From contig JADJUC010000001.1 in the NCBI GenBank assembly GCA_016710885.1, positions 186,001 through 250,000 on the forward strand: a stretch of 64,000 bases of DNA, given 5' to 3'. This document shows, piece after piece, positions 1 to 8,187 of the stretch (positions within the stretch are counted from its first letter, which is position 1; each line of letters starts with the position of its first letter). The notes below the pieces were generated by a model. It saw only the letters and a program-made list of their open reading frames with translations, ran no database searches and had not been told where the DNA came from. The position numbers were made by a program, and so were the translations under genes. The stretch is from Candidatus Proximibacter danicus. GTDB taxonomy: Bacteria; Pseudomonadota; Gammaproteobacteria; Burkholderiales; Rhodocyclaceae.

Positions 1-219
1 CGGCGACATGCGCTGCTGGCCCTGCTGCCCTTGCCGGTGCGACTCCTGCTGCCGTTGCGGCTGCTGGAACTGGTGGTCGCGCTGCGGTTGCTGCGGCCGG
101 TCCTTGACCTGCATCCAGCCGCCCCTGCCAACGCCTCCGCCCGGAAAGGCGTGCGCCGGCAGCGTTGCGGCCGAAAGCAGCAACAGCAGAACCAGAGCGC
201 TGCAGCGTTGACGAATCAT
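1..219 (-). CDS. Gln-rich secreted small protein (partial)
   Basis: The gene reads leftward and runs off the window start; 73 codons are visible. A signal peptide is clear: MIRQRC, then a run of five Leu, then LPAHA as the probable signal-peptidase site near residue 24. The mature part begins FPGGGVGRGG and becomes very rich in Gln, Arg and His, so it is probably disordered in the periplasm. The ATG overlaps the stop of the 43-aa gene upstream (ATGA at 216-219), so the two are probably translationally coupled. Both diverge from the two-component system starting at 492. That resembles the cpxP/cpxRA layout, but no sequence similarity to CpxP or Spy was recognised. Function unknown. Confidence 0.6.
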   Translation of the reverse strand, partial: MIRQRCSALVLLLLLSAATLPAHAFPGGGVGRGGWMQVKDRPQQPQRDHQFQQPQRQQESHRQGQQGQQRMSP

Positions 220-347
220 TTTGACGCGGACCCGACGACGGAAAGCGCAGCGGTGCGCACCGTCTCCTTGAGGCCGTCCTTTGAATCGTCTGTTACCGTC
301 AGCATCACCACTGCACCAATCAACATGCTTAAGAAAAGTTTGCTCAT
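216..347 (-). CDS. 43-aa membrane peptide
   Basis: A 43-codon gene begins MSKLFLSMLIGAVVMLTV, a single hydrophobic helix, and ends with a charged then Ala/Ser-rich tail (KDGLKETVRTAALSVV). A purine-rich GGGGTGA lies just upstream of the ATG. Its TGA overlaps the ATG of the Gln-rich secreted protein gene by the four-base ATGA, which supports real translation and coupling. The topology suggests a single-pass inner-membrane peptide. The divergent position next to a response regulator gene suggests it may belong to that regulon. No family was recognised, and a non-functional reading frame cannot be excluded. Confidence 0.5.
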   Translation of the reverse strand: MSKLFLSMLIGAVVMLTVTDDSKDGLKETVRTAALSVVGSASK

Positions 348-399
348 GATGTCACCCCATTCAGGATTCGTGATTCACGATTCGCATCCTGGAGGCGAC

Positions 400-450
400 T
401 TGTAAGCGAAGTTTGTTTACGACGCGGCGAATTGTAAAGCTTTGTAAGCG
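400..450. promoter_or_regulatory. TTGTAA direct repeats upstream of the response regulator
   Basis: TTGTAA occurs at 400-405, 432-437 and 442-447, with a related TTGTTTA at 413-419. The last two copies are 10 bp apart, the one-helical-turn spacing at which OmpR/PhoB-family dimers bind. The repeats lie between the divergent small-protein genes and the response regulator, so autoregulation plus control of the divergent genes is plausible. This is inferred from pattern only. Confidence 0.35.
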
Positions 451-491
451 CGAATATCGCTAACCCGCCAACTTCGGCTAGCATTTGCCCC

Positions 492-1215
492 ATGAGCCAA
501 AAACGAATCCTCGTCGTCGACGACGACCTCCGCCTGCGGGACCTGCTGACGCGCTATCTCGGCGAACAGGGCTTTGCCGTCAAGAGTGCCGAAAACGGCA
601 GCGCCATGGACAAAAGCCCTGCTGCGCGAGGCCTTCGACCTGATCGTGCTCGACCTGATGATGCCGGGCGAAGACGGCCTGTCGATCTGCCGCCGCCTGC
701 GTGCCGCCGAGCCGCAACAGGCGATCATCATGCTCACCGCCAAGGGCGATGAAATCGACCGCATCGTCGGACTGGAAATGGGCGCCGACGACTACCTGCC
801 GAAACCCTTCAACCCACGCGAACTGCTCGCCCGCATCCAGGCCGTGCTGCGCCGACGGGGCGGCAATGCGCCGGGGGCGCCGGCAACCGAGGAAAAAGTG
901 GTCGGCTTTGCCAACATTGAAGTCGACCTCGCTGCCCGCACGCTCAAGCGCGACGATGAACACCTGCCGCTGACCACCGGCGAATTTGCGGTACTCAAGG
1001 TAATGCTGCAGCACCCGCGCCAGCCGCTCTCCCGCGACCGACTGATGACGCTGGCGCGCGGCCGCGAACAAGGGCCTTTCGACCGCGCCATCGACGTGCA
1101 GGTGTCGCGCCTGCGCAAGCTGATCGAGCCGGACCCGGCCAACCCGCGCTATATCCAGACAGTGTGGGGCTTTGGCTACGTGTTCATCCCCGACGGGAAG
1201 GAAAAACAAGGGTGA
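492..1215 (+). CDS. OmpR-family response regulator (one +1 frameshift)
   Basis: This is a DNA-binding response regulator of about 240 aa once one base is removed. The receiver domain begins MSQKRILVVDDD and has the phospho-acceptor in IVLDLMMPGEDG (about Asp54) and the conserved Lys in YLPKPF. The C-terminal winged helix has SRLRKLIEP and TVWGFGYVF, typical of OmpR. The reading frame breaks in AAAA at 612-615: dropping one A restores MDKALLREAFDLIVLD, an ordinary receiver sequence. Four bases separate its stop from the TTG start of the partner kinase, so they form one operon. The frameshift may be a homopolymer error; if real, the regulator is dead. Confidence 0.85.
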
Positions 1216-1219
1216 TTGT

Positions 1220-2542
1220 TTGATTCCACGCACCCTGCTGGTCCGCACCTTTCTGCTGGTCAGCGCCCTTATCGTTGTCACCGTCAGCATCTGGGCGGCA
1301 CTGTTCGAGCTTGCTGCGCGCGAACCACGGGCGCGCCAGCTCGCGCAACTGACAGCCAGTGCCGCCAACCTCACCCATGCTGCACTGCTGGCTGCAGCGC
1401 CGGCAAAGCGCCGCGACCTGCTCATTGAATTGACCGAGCGCGAAGGTATCCGTCTCTACCCGGCGGAACCCGAGGATGCCATTGAGCCGCTGCCAGACGA
1501 CGCCTTCTACCAGCTATTTCGTACCGAAACCCGCAAAATGCTCGGCTCGCACACCCGCCTGGCTTTCGCGGTGAACGGTGAGGACGGCATCTGGGCCAGC
1601 TTCCAGCTCGATGTCAGCGAAGACGATAACGCCGACGAGTACTGGGTGATGCTGCCGCGCGAGCGTGCTGATCGCGATTTTCCGTGGCATTGGCTTGGCT
1701 GGGGAGGTGCCTCGCTGGCACTGGCGTTGCTCGTCGCGTGGTGGATCGTCTCGCGCGTCACCCGCCCGCTACGCACGCTGGCCGCTGCTGCCGCCGAGGT
1801 TGGTCGTGGCCGCCAGCCGGCGCCGGTGGCGATCACCGGGGCGGATGAGCTGAAGCAGGTGGCACTGGCCTTCAACCAGATGTCGGACGATCTCTCGCAT
1901 ATCGAACGCGAACGCGCCGAAGTGCTTGCCGGCATTTCGCACGATCTGCGTACGCCGCTTGCCCGTCTGCGTCTTGAAGCAGAAATGTCGGTCAGCGACG
2001 AGAGCGCACGCGATGCCATTACCGCCGATATCGAGCAGATGGACGCGATCATCGCCCAGTTTCTCGACTACGCGCGGGCCGCCAGCGACGAAGCAACGGT
2101 ACCCACCGACATTGGTCAGTTGCTGGAAGAAATTGCCGCCCGCTATGCCCGCATCGGCGCGCCGTTGCGACTCGAAGGCGACCACTTTGCCGATACCGCT
2201 GATTTCGCCGGCGCGATGCTGCGGCCGATGGCCATCCGCCGGGCCATCGGCAACCTGATCGAAAACGCACGCAAATATGGAGGGGGCGAGGTCACGCTGA
2301 GCGCGCGTCGCGACGGGAAAGCCCTGTGCATCGAGGTGATGGATCGCGGCCCGGGAATTCCGGCGAGCGAAGTCGAGCGCATGAAGCGCCCGTTTACCCG
2401 CCTGGAGAATGCCCGCACCGACGCCATCGGTACCGGCCTTGGCCTCGCCATCGTCGAGCGCATCGCGCGTCTGCATGGCGGCTCGCTGACCTTGCTGCCG
2501 CGCGAAGGCGGTGGGCTCGTCGCCACACTCCGCCTGCCCTGA
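1220..2542 (+). CDS. EnvZ-type sensor histidine kinase
   Basis: Partner kinase of the preceding regulator, 440 aa from a TTG start. That start is chosen because AAGGG sits 7 bases upstream and the gene then begins right after the regulator's stop. Order of parts: first membrane helix (TLLVRTFLLVSALIVVTVS), a periplasmic domain of about 130 residues, second helix (GGASLALALLVAWWIV), HAMP, the HisKA box with phospho-His in GISHDLRTPLARLR, and an HATPase with N box (GNLIENARKYG), DRGPGIP and GTGLGLAIV. All kinase motifs look intact. It should autophosphorylate on His and pass phosphate to the regulator. The signal is unknown; it is likely an envelope cue given the divergent secreted protein. Confidence 0.9.
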   Translation: MIPRTLLVRTFLLVSALIVVTVSIWAALFELAAREPRARQLAQLTASAANLTHAALLAAAPAKRRDLLIELTEREGIRLYPAEPEDAIEPLPDDAFYQLFRTETRKMLGSHTRLAFAVNGEDGIWASFQLDVSEDDNADEYWVMLPRERADRDFPWHWLGWGGASLALALLVAWWIVSRVTRPLRTLAAAAAEVGRGRQPAPVAITGADELKQVALAFNQMSDDLSHIERERAEVLAGISHDLRTPLARLRLEAEMSVSDESARDAITADIEQMDAIIAQFLDYARAASDEATVPTDIGQLLEEIAARYARIGAPLRLEGDHFADTADFAGAMLRPMAIRRAIGNLIENARKYGGGEVTLSARRDGKALCIEVMDRGPGIPASEVERMKRPFTRLENARTDAIGTGLGLAIVERIARLHGGSLTLLPREGGGLVATLRLP

Positions 2543-2566
2543 CCGAGGCCGCTGCGTCGAGGGTTG

Positions 2567-3127
2567 CTAGACCTGCGCGACGACTTCCTGCAGCGGCCAG
2601 TGGGCCACCGTCTCGTAGGTCGAGCCACGATCCGAACGCCACGATTTGGCCAGGACGAATTCTGCTGCCGTCCATTCCACCGGGGCCAGGTCAGGCAGCG
2701 CGCCCGGGTGCAGCAGCTTGCGCAGCATGGTGACATGCGGCGCAAAAGGCTTCACTTCGGTCAGAAAACCGGCCTTAAGCATCACCGCCTGGAGCTTGTC
2801 GGCCAGTGCCGCGATCTCCGGCAAGGCGTTTTTCGATCCCGCCCAGAGCACGTGATTGTGGTTCCAGAAGCCCAGGCGATCGAGCCGTACCTTCACTTGC
2901 GGCAGTGAAACGGTCGCTGCCAGCGCCTGCAGCTCCTCAAGCCGACGCTCGGGAATTTCGCCAAGAAACGCGAGGGTCATGTGCAGGGCATCTTCGCGCA
3001 TCAAACGACCGCCGCAGCGACCGACAACGCCGCCGGCAACGGTATGCAGACTGTGGGCGACCTCGGTCGGCAGCCACAATGCGAAGAAGAAACGGGCGCC
3101 CGCCGGTGCAACAACCTCAACCGACAT
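2567..3127 (-). CDS. thpR: RNA 2',3'-cyclic phosphodiesterase (LigT/ThpR)
   Basis: A 186-aa member of the 2H phosphoesterase superfamily. Both catalytic HxTx motifs are present, HMT at residues 49-51 and HVT at 131-133, in the usual two-lobe arrangement. The family hydrolyses 2',3'-cyclic phosphate RNA ends to 2'-phosphates and shows reversible 2'-5' RNA ligase activity in vitro. The start at 3127 lies within the end of ispF (11-base overlap), so it is the last gene of an ispD-ispF-thpR transcript. The physiological substrate is unsettled for the family. Confidence 0.88.
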   Translation of the reverse strand: MSVEVVAPAGARFFFALWLPTEVAHSLHTVAGGVVGRCGGRLMREDALHMTLAFLGEIPERRLEELQALAATVSLPQVKVRLDRLGFWNHNHVLWAGSKNALPEIAALADKLQAVMLKAGFLTEVKPFAPHVTMLRKLLHPGALPDLAPVEWTAAEFVLAKSWRSDRGSTYETVAHWPLQEVVAQV

Positions 3128-3623
3128 GAGCGATGAGCACTACGGCATCCGCCGCAATCCCCTCTCCTCTTCCGGTAAACCCCAGACGCTCTGTTGTTTT
3201 GGCTTTCACGTTAACTCCCCCGGTTGCAATCATCAGAGCCGCAGCAATATTTTCGACCATCTGCGGAATGAAGGTCGCCATTGTCGGTTGCTGGGCAATG
3301 ATCGTCGAATCGACGTTCACCACCTGCCAGCCTGCCTGGGCCAGCAGGCCAACCGTCGCGCGCAGGAGCACGCGGCTGTCGGCGCCCTGCCAGCAGTCGT
3401 CGGTATCTGGAAAATGCCGGCCAATATCGCCAAGCGCCGCCGCACCGAGCAGGGCATCGGTAATCGCATGCAGCAGCACATCGGCGTCGGAGTGTCCGAG
3501 CAGCCCCTTGTCGTGCGGGATATCGACCCCGCCGATGATCATTTTGCGGCCCGGCACCAGCGCATGCACATCGAAACCCTGGCCGATACGAATCGTGGCT
3601 GCCGTTGCATTCATCCCGCTCAT
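3117..3623 (-). CDS. ispF: 2-C-methyl-D-erythritol 2,4-cyclodiphosphate synthase
   Basis: IspF converts CDP-methylerythritol 2-phosphate to the cyclodiphosphate in the MEP isoprenoid pathway. The 168-aa protein has the metal ligands in FDVH (Asp18, His20) and His52 in SDADVLLHAITDALLGAA, plus the C-terminal KAKTTERLGFTGRGEGI. The ATG at 3623 was chosen because it overlaps the ispD stop as ATGA, with AAGGAAGGG upstream. In-frame codons further upstream lie inside ispD. Length is normal (about 160 aa in the family). It forms a tight operon with ispD and thpR. Confidence 0.95.
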   Translation of the reverse strand: MSGMNATAATIRIGQGFDVHALVPGRKMIIGGVDIPHDKGLLGHSDADVLLHAITDALLGAAALGDIGRHFPDTDDCWQGADSRVLLRATVGLLAQAGWQVVNVDSTIIAQQPTMATFIPQMVENIAAALMIATGGVNVKAKTTERLGFTGRGEGIAADAVVLIAHVG

Positions 3624-4312
3624 GAACCCTTCCTTGAAAACAGTATCAACTCGGCCAGCGCAAGATCGGCGGGAAAAGTCACTTTCAGATTGCTGGCATC
3701 GCACTTGACCAGCTTCGGCACGTAACCTGCAGCTTCCATGGCACCGGCTTCGTCGGTAACAGCACGCCCGGCTTCCAGCGCCTGACGCAATGCAGCGTAG
3801 TGGAACATCTGCGGCGTCTGCGCCTGCCAGAGGCCATCGCGCGGCTCGGTAGCGACGACCCGATTATCCTTGTCAGCCCGTTTCAGGGTATCCGCGACCG
3901 GCACGGCAAGCAAGCCACCGACCGGATCGTCGCAGAGTTCGCTGACCAGCGATTCCAGCATGGCCTGCGACAGGCAGGGGCGTGCCGCATCGTGCACCAG
4001 CACCCAGTCACTGTCAGCCGCCGCCGTGGCCGCCGCCTGCAAACCAGCCAACACGCTGTCGGCACGCGTGGCACCGCCGGCATAGACCGTCTCCAGCTTG
4101 GGGCCGAGGTCACGCCAGTCGTAAGCGCGCCAATGTCGGTCGTCCGGAGCCAGAACGACCAGCACGCGCTCAATGTGTGGCGAGCGGCAGAGTGCCAGCA
4201 AGGTGTGATAGATCAGCGGACGGCCTGCCAGCGGCAGGTACTGCTTGGGCAGTTCGGCGCCGAAACGGGAGCCGCTACCGGCGGCCGGGACGATTGCGAA
4301 ATAGCGGGGCAT
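3620..4312 (-). CDS. ispD: 2-C-methyl-D-erythritol 4-phosphate cytidylyltransferase
   Basis: IspD joins CTP to methylerythritol 4-phosphate to give CDP-ME, the step before IspE in the MEP pathway. The 230-aa sequence has the nucleotide-binding loop AAGSGSRFG near the N-terminus, KQYLPLAGRPLIYHTL, the VHDAARPC motif and TDEAGAMEAAG near the end. Gene order ispD-ispF is the usual one. The upstream neighbour on the other strand is a DUF4010 gene, and the 92 bases between hold the promoter region. Confidence 0.95.
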   Translation of the reverse strand: MPRYFAIVPAAGSGSRFGAELPKQYLPLAGRPLIYHTLLALCRSPHIERVLVVLAPDDRHWRAYDWRDLGPKLETVYAGGATRADSVLAGLQAAATAAADSDWVLVHDAARPCLSQAMLESLVSELCDDPVGGLLAVPVADTLKRADKDNRVVATEPRDGLWQAQTPQMFHYAALRQALEAGRAVTDEAGAMEAAGYVPKLVKCDASNLKVTFPADLALAELILFSRKGS

Positions 4313-4404
4313 GGCGTAATTTCGGGGAAAGGGAGATTGTACTCCGACAATGGAAGCCTACCGGATGCCTGCCTGCGCCGAATCACACCCACCCACCGAC
4401 ACCC

Positions 4405-5667
4405 ATGAATAACGGCCACCTGCTCTCGGATATCGGTCTGGAATTCATCCAGGCCTTTCTGCTGTCGCTCGGCATCGGCCTCCTGATGGGCCTCGAACGC
4501 GAGCGCAATCCGGCCTCACGTGCCGGTTTGCGTACCTTTGCACTGGTCTCCCTGCTCGGCACCGTCTGTGCGCTCCTCGCCGTGCGCACCGAATCGCCCT
4601 GGTTGATCGCAGCTGGTCTTGTCGTCGTCGGCGCCATGATGATCTCGGCGTACCATCGCCAGCCCGATGCCAACGACCCCGGCACCACCTCGGTCGTCGC
4701 ACTGCTGCTGGTCTTCTGCTATGGCGCGATGATTTGGTACGGCTACCGCACGCTGGCGGTCATGCTGGCCATCCTGACCACTGTGCTGCTTTATTTCAAG
4801 GCCGAGCTGCAAACGGTATCGAAGCAGCTGACCCGCCGCGACATCACCTCGGTGCTGCAGTTCTGCGTGCTCTCGCTGATCATCCTGCCGATTCTGCCCG
4901 ACCGGAATTTCGGCCCGTACGACACGCTCAATCCTTATCAGGTGTGGTGGATGGTGGTGCTTATTTCCGGCGTCAGCCTGGCCGGTTATGCCGCCTTGCG
5001 CATCGTCGGCCAGCGCCATGGCGCACCGCTGCTTGGCCTGCTCGGCGGGCTGGCATCGAGCACGGCAACGACGCTGGTTTATGCCCGCCATGCCCGCGAC
5101 AGCGCCGCATTGATCCAGCTCAGCCTGGTCGTCATCCTCACCGCCAACCTGATCGTACTGGTGCGCCTGGGCACCGTCGCCGCCATTGTTCAGCCGACCA
5201 TCCTGCCCAGCCTGCTGCCGGTGCTGGCCGGCGGCCTCATTGCCGGGGCAGCGTTTGTCGCCTTTGCCTGGCGCAAGCTGGAGGGTAGCAACGAACTGCC
5301 CGAGCTTGACCTGCGTAACCCGACGGAGTTGTTCACGGCCCTCACCTTCGGCGCCATCTACGCCGTCGTCCTGCTGCTCTCTGCGGCGCTTTCCGACCAC
5401 GCCGGCAGTCTTGGCCTGTATGCGGTCGCAGTAGTCTCAGGGCTGACCGACGTCGATGCCATCAGCCTTTCCAGCCTGCGTCTGTTCGGCCAGGGGAAAC
5501 TGGCCGCCAGCGAGGCGACGACCGCCATCCTGCTGGCCACGCTATCCAATCTTGTCTTCAAGCTAGGCATCGTCGCCAGCGTTGCCGGTTTCTCGCTCGC
5601 CCGCCGCACCATCGTTGCCTTTGGCGCCATCGCCGCCGGCTGTATCGCCGGTTGGACACTGATTTAG
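4405..5667 (+). CDS. MgtC/SapB family membrane protein with DUF4010
   Basis: A 420-aa polytopic inner-membrane protein. The N-terminal third is MgtC/SapB-like, with the family motif GLLMGLERER close to the start. The rest is a multi-helix DUF4010 region including GLLGGLASSTATTLVYAR and SGLTDVDAISLS. The start at 4405 was chosen because the conserved helix begins shortly after it and the upstream in-frame sequence lies opposite ispD. A role in ion homeostasis or transport is a family-level guess; no substrate is established. Confidence 0.8.
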   Translation: MNNGHLLSDIGLEFIQAFLLSLGIGLLMGLERERNPASRAGLRTFALVSLLGTVCALLAVRTESPWLIAAGLVVVGAMMISAYHRQPDANDPGTTSVVALLLVFCYGAMIWYGYRTLAVMLAILTTVLLYFKAELQTVSKQLTRRDITSVLQFCVLSLIILPILPDRNFGPYDTLNPYQVWWMVVLISGVSLAGYAALRIVGQRHGAPLLGLLGGLASSTATTLVYARHARDSAALIQLSLVVILTANLIVLVRLGTVAAIVQPTILPSLLPVLAGGLIAGAAFVAFAWRKLEGSNELPELDLRNPTELFTALTFGAIYAVVLLLSAALSDHAGSLGLYAVAVVSGLTDVDAISLSSLRLFGQGKLAASEATTAILLATLSNLVFKLGIVASVAGFSLARRTIVAFGAIAAGCIAGWTLI

Positions 5668-5721
5668 GCTCGCTTGCATTCGTGCCATCGCCGCTCCTAT
5701 ATTGAAGAGGGAGGATCGACC

Positions 5722-6552
5722 ATGACGACCGAACTGCGTCTGCCCGCCGTCGCCGGGATGTTCTACCCCGGTAACGCCAAGGCACTGGAAACCGATGTGG
5801 ATACGCTGCTGCACGCTGCGGATAGCGACAGTTCGCCCGAGATCGGGCAACCCAAGGCGATTGTTGTTCCGCACGCCGGCTACGTCTATTCCGGTCCGAT
5901 TGCTGCCAGCGTTTATGCCTTGCTGGCGCCTTACGCCGCTCAGATCCGTCGCGTGGTGCTGCTCGGCCCGACGCATCGAATCGGTATCAATGGCTTGGCC
6001 TTGCCCAGTGCCTTGTACTTTTCGACGCCGCTGGGTCGTATTGAAATTGACCAGGATGCGGTTGCCGCCCTCACAAATTTCCCGCAGGTCGTCGTCGCTG
6101 ACCCGCCGCATGCGCAGGAGCATTCGCTTGAGGTCCAACTGCCTTTCCTGCAGCGCGTGCTCAAGGATTTCCGCCTGTTGCCGCTGGCCGTTGGCCACGC
6201 CTCCACCGATGCCGTTGCCGCCGTCCTTGAACGTCTCTGGGGCGGCCCGGAAACGCTGATCGTCGTCAGCTCCGATCTCTCGCACTACCTGCCCTATGCC
6301 ACCGCTTGCGAAATAGACGCTCATACCGCCGCACGCATTGTCGACTTCGACCCGTGCATCAGCCACGAAGAAGCCTGTGGGGCGACACCGCTGAACGGAT
6401 TTTTGCTGGCGGCTCGCCGCCACCACCTCGCGGCGCACCTGATCGACCTGCGTAACTCCGGCGATACGGCAGGTGACCGCAGTCGGGTCGTCGGCTATGG
6501 TGGCTTCGCCTTCAGCGCGCCCCGGCACGAAGAGAAGTGCCATGAACACTGA
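5722..6552 (+). CDS. amrB: AmmeMemoRadiSam system protein B (MEMO1 family)
   Basis: A 276-aa MEMO-family protein, structurally related to extradiol ring-cleavage dioxygenases. Family metal-site segments are visible: VVPHAGYVYSG, LLGPTHR, HSLEVQLPFL, SSDLSHY and the Cys in ACGATPLNGFL. A strong GAGGGAGGA ribosome site precedes the ATG. The stop lies 8 bases inside the AMMECR1 gene, so it is the first gene of a coupled operon with amrA, amrS and a hydrolase-like gene. The three-gene set is widely conserved, but I know of no firmly established reaction. Confidence 0.9.
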   Translation: MTTELRLPAVAGMFYPGNAKALETDVDTLLHAADSDSSPEIGQPKAIVVPHAGYVYSGPIAASVYALLAPYAAQIRRVVLLGPTHRIGINGLALPSALYFSTPLGRIEIDQDAVAALTNFPQVVVADPPHAQEHSLEVQLPFLQRVLKDFRLLPLAVGHASTDAVAAVLERLWGGPETLIVVSSDLSHYLPYATACEIDAHTAARIVDFDPCISHEEACGATPLNGFLLAARRHHLAAHLIDLRNSGDTAGDRSRVVGYGGFAFSAPRHEEKCHEH

Positions 6553-7090
6553 GCCCATCGGTCCCGTGCTGCTGAAACTTGCGCGCGCCGCCATTGCCGG
6601 CCGATTCGGCAAAGAAAGTCCGGCAGCGGACATCCCCGACACGCTGCGCCAACCCGGCGCCAGCTTTGTCACACTGACCCAAAACGGCGCACTGCGCGGC
6701 TGCATCGGCAGCCTTGAGGCGTGGCGCCCGCTCGCCGACGATGTCCGCGCGAATGCCATCGCCGCAGCTTTCCGAGATCCGCGTTTCGCGCCGCTTGCCG
6801 CAGAAGAGCTGGCCAGCACCCGTGTGGAGGTTTCGCTGCTAAGTACCGCCGAACCAATGACGTTTATCGACGAAGCCGACGCCCTGACGCAGTTGCGGCC
6901 GGATATCGACGGCGTCATTCTCGAATGTGACGGCCGGCGCTCGACTTTTCTGCCGCAGGTCTGGGAGCAACTGCCCGAGCCGCAGGCGTTCCTTGCCCAG
7001 CTGAAAAAGAAAGCCGGTTTGCCGGCGGATTTCTGGAGCGATGCGCTCAAACTCTCGCGCTATCGCGTCGAGAAATGGAAGGAAGCCTGA
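6542..7090 (+). CDS. amrA: AmmeMemoRadiSam system protein A (AMMECR1 family)
   Basis: A 182-aa AMMECR1-domain protein carrying the hallmark LRGCIGSLEAWRPL segment around residues 45-58 and the downstream VEVSLLS and GVILE strands. The ATG at 6542 overlaps amrB by 11 bases, and its TGA overlaps the amrS ATG (TGATG at 7088-7092), indicating coupled translation. The surface patch around the RGCIG motif is conserved from bacteria to humans. The biochemical role is not known. Confidence 0.9.
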   Translation: MNTEPIGPVLLKLARAAIAGRFGKESPAADIPDTLRQPGASFVTLTQNGALRGCIGSLEAWRPLADDVRANAIAAAFRDPRFAPLAAEELASTRVEVSLLSTAEPMTFIDEADALTQLRPDIDGVILECDGRRSTFLPQVWEQLPEPQAFLAQLKKKAGLPADFWSDALKLSRYRVEKWKEA

Positions 7091-8187
7091 TGGGCGCGCC
7101 GGACACGCTGCATCCAGGTCGCTGGTGGCACGTCATTGAAGCCGAGACGACTACGCCTCGTATCCAGTGCGATCTCTGCCCGCGCGACTGCAAGCTGCAC
7201 GAAGGCCAGCGTGGAGCCTGTTTCGTGCGCATGAATGTCGGCGGCAGCATGCAGCTGACAACCTGGGGGCGTTCGTCCGGCTTCTGCATCGACCCGATCG
7301 AAAAAAAACCACTCAACCATTTTCATCCCGGCAGCTCGGTCCTTTCCTTCGGTACGGCCGGCTGCAATCTGGCCTGCAAGTTCTGCCAGAACTGGGACAT
7401 CTCGAAATCACGGGACATGGATCGGTTGATGGACAGCGCCACACCGCAAGCCATTGCCGAGGCGGCCGTGCGCCATGGTGCGAAATCGGTGGCCTATACC
7501 TACAACGACCCGGTGATTTTTGCCGAGTACGCCATCGACACTGCAGCGGCCTGCCGTGCGCGTGGCATCCTCAACGTTGCGGTAACCGCGGGCTACATTC
7601 ACGCCGGCCCGGCACGAGAATTCTTTTCGGCGATGGATGCCGCCAACGTCGACCTCAAGGGTTTTACCGACGATTTCTATTTCCGCCAGTGCGGCGCGCA
7701 CCTGCAACCGGTCCTCGATACGCTGGCCTGGATACACCATGAAAGCGACTGCTGGCTGGAGATCACCACCCTGCTCATCCCCGGCCTCAATGACTCGGAT
7801 GAGGAACTGAAGGCGCTCACCGCCTGGGTCGCACGCGAACTCGGATCGGACGTACCGCTGCATTTCACTGCCTTCCACCCGGACTGGAAACTCGACAACA
7901 TTCCCGCAACCCCGGCCGCGACGCTAAAACGTGCCCGACGCATCGCGCTGGATCAGGGCCTACACTATGTCTATACCGGCAACGTGCACGACACCGAGGG
8001 CGGCACCACCTTCTGTCCGGCATGCCACAAGGCGCTGGTGGTGCGCGACTGGTACGAGATCGGCAGCTACACGATCAGCAATGACGGCCATTGTTCGAGC
8101 TGCGGATTCGCCATTGCGGGCCGCTTTGGCCACTTCGACAAGGCTTTCGGCGCACACCGCATTCCTGTTCGTTTGGGGGCTGCATGA
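7090..8187 (+). CDS. amrS: AmmeMemoRadiSam system radical SAM enzyme
   Basis: A 365-aa radical SAM protein of the AmrS group, related to pyruvate formate-lyase activating enzymes. The [4Fe-4S] motif CNLACKFC (CxxxCxxC) is intact near residue 92. An N-terminal Cys cluster (CDLCPRDC) precedes it, and two CxxC knuckles near the C-terminus (CPACHK, CSSCGF) look like a small zinc ribbon. The start at 7090 overlaps the amrA stop. An upstream in-frame ATG at 7075 is possible but lies inside amrA. The stop overlaps the next gene's ATG (ATGA at 8184-8187). Confidence 0.92.
   Translation: MGAPDTLHPGRWWHVIEAETTTPRIQCDLCPRDCKLHEGQRGACFVRMNVGGSMQLTTWGRSSGFCIDPIEKKPLNHFHPGSSVLSFGTAGCNLACKFCQNWDISKSRDMDRLMDSATPQAIAEAAVRHGAKSVAYTYNDPVIFAEYAIDTAAACRARGILNVAVTAGYIHAGPAREFFSAMDAANVDLKGFTDDFYFRQCGAHLQPVLDTLAWIHHESDCWLEITTLLIPGLNDSDEELKALTAWVARELGSDVPLHFTAFHPDWKLDNIPATPAATLKRARRIALDQGLHYVYTGNVHDTEGGTTFCPACHKALVVRDWYEIGSYTISNDGHCSSCGFAIAGRFGHFDKAFGAHRIPVRLGAA

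Noticed and set aside
4516..5400. Long minus-strand frame opposite the DUF4010 gene
   Set aside because: The product is Gln/Asp/Gly-rich shadow sequence; the + strand encodes clear membrane helices.
5563..7050. 495-codon minus-strand frame opposite amrB and amrA
   Set aside because: Antisense to two strongly recognised family genes that overlap in an operon.
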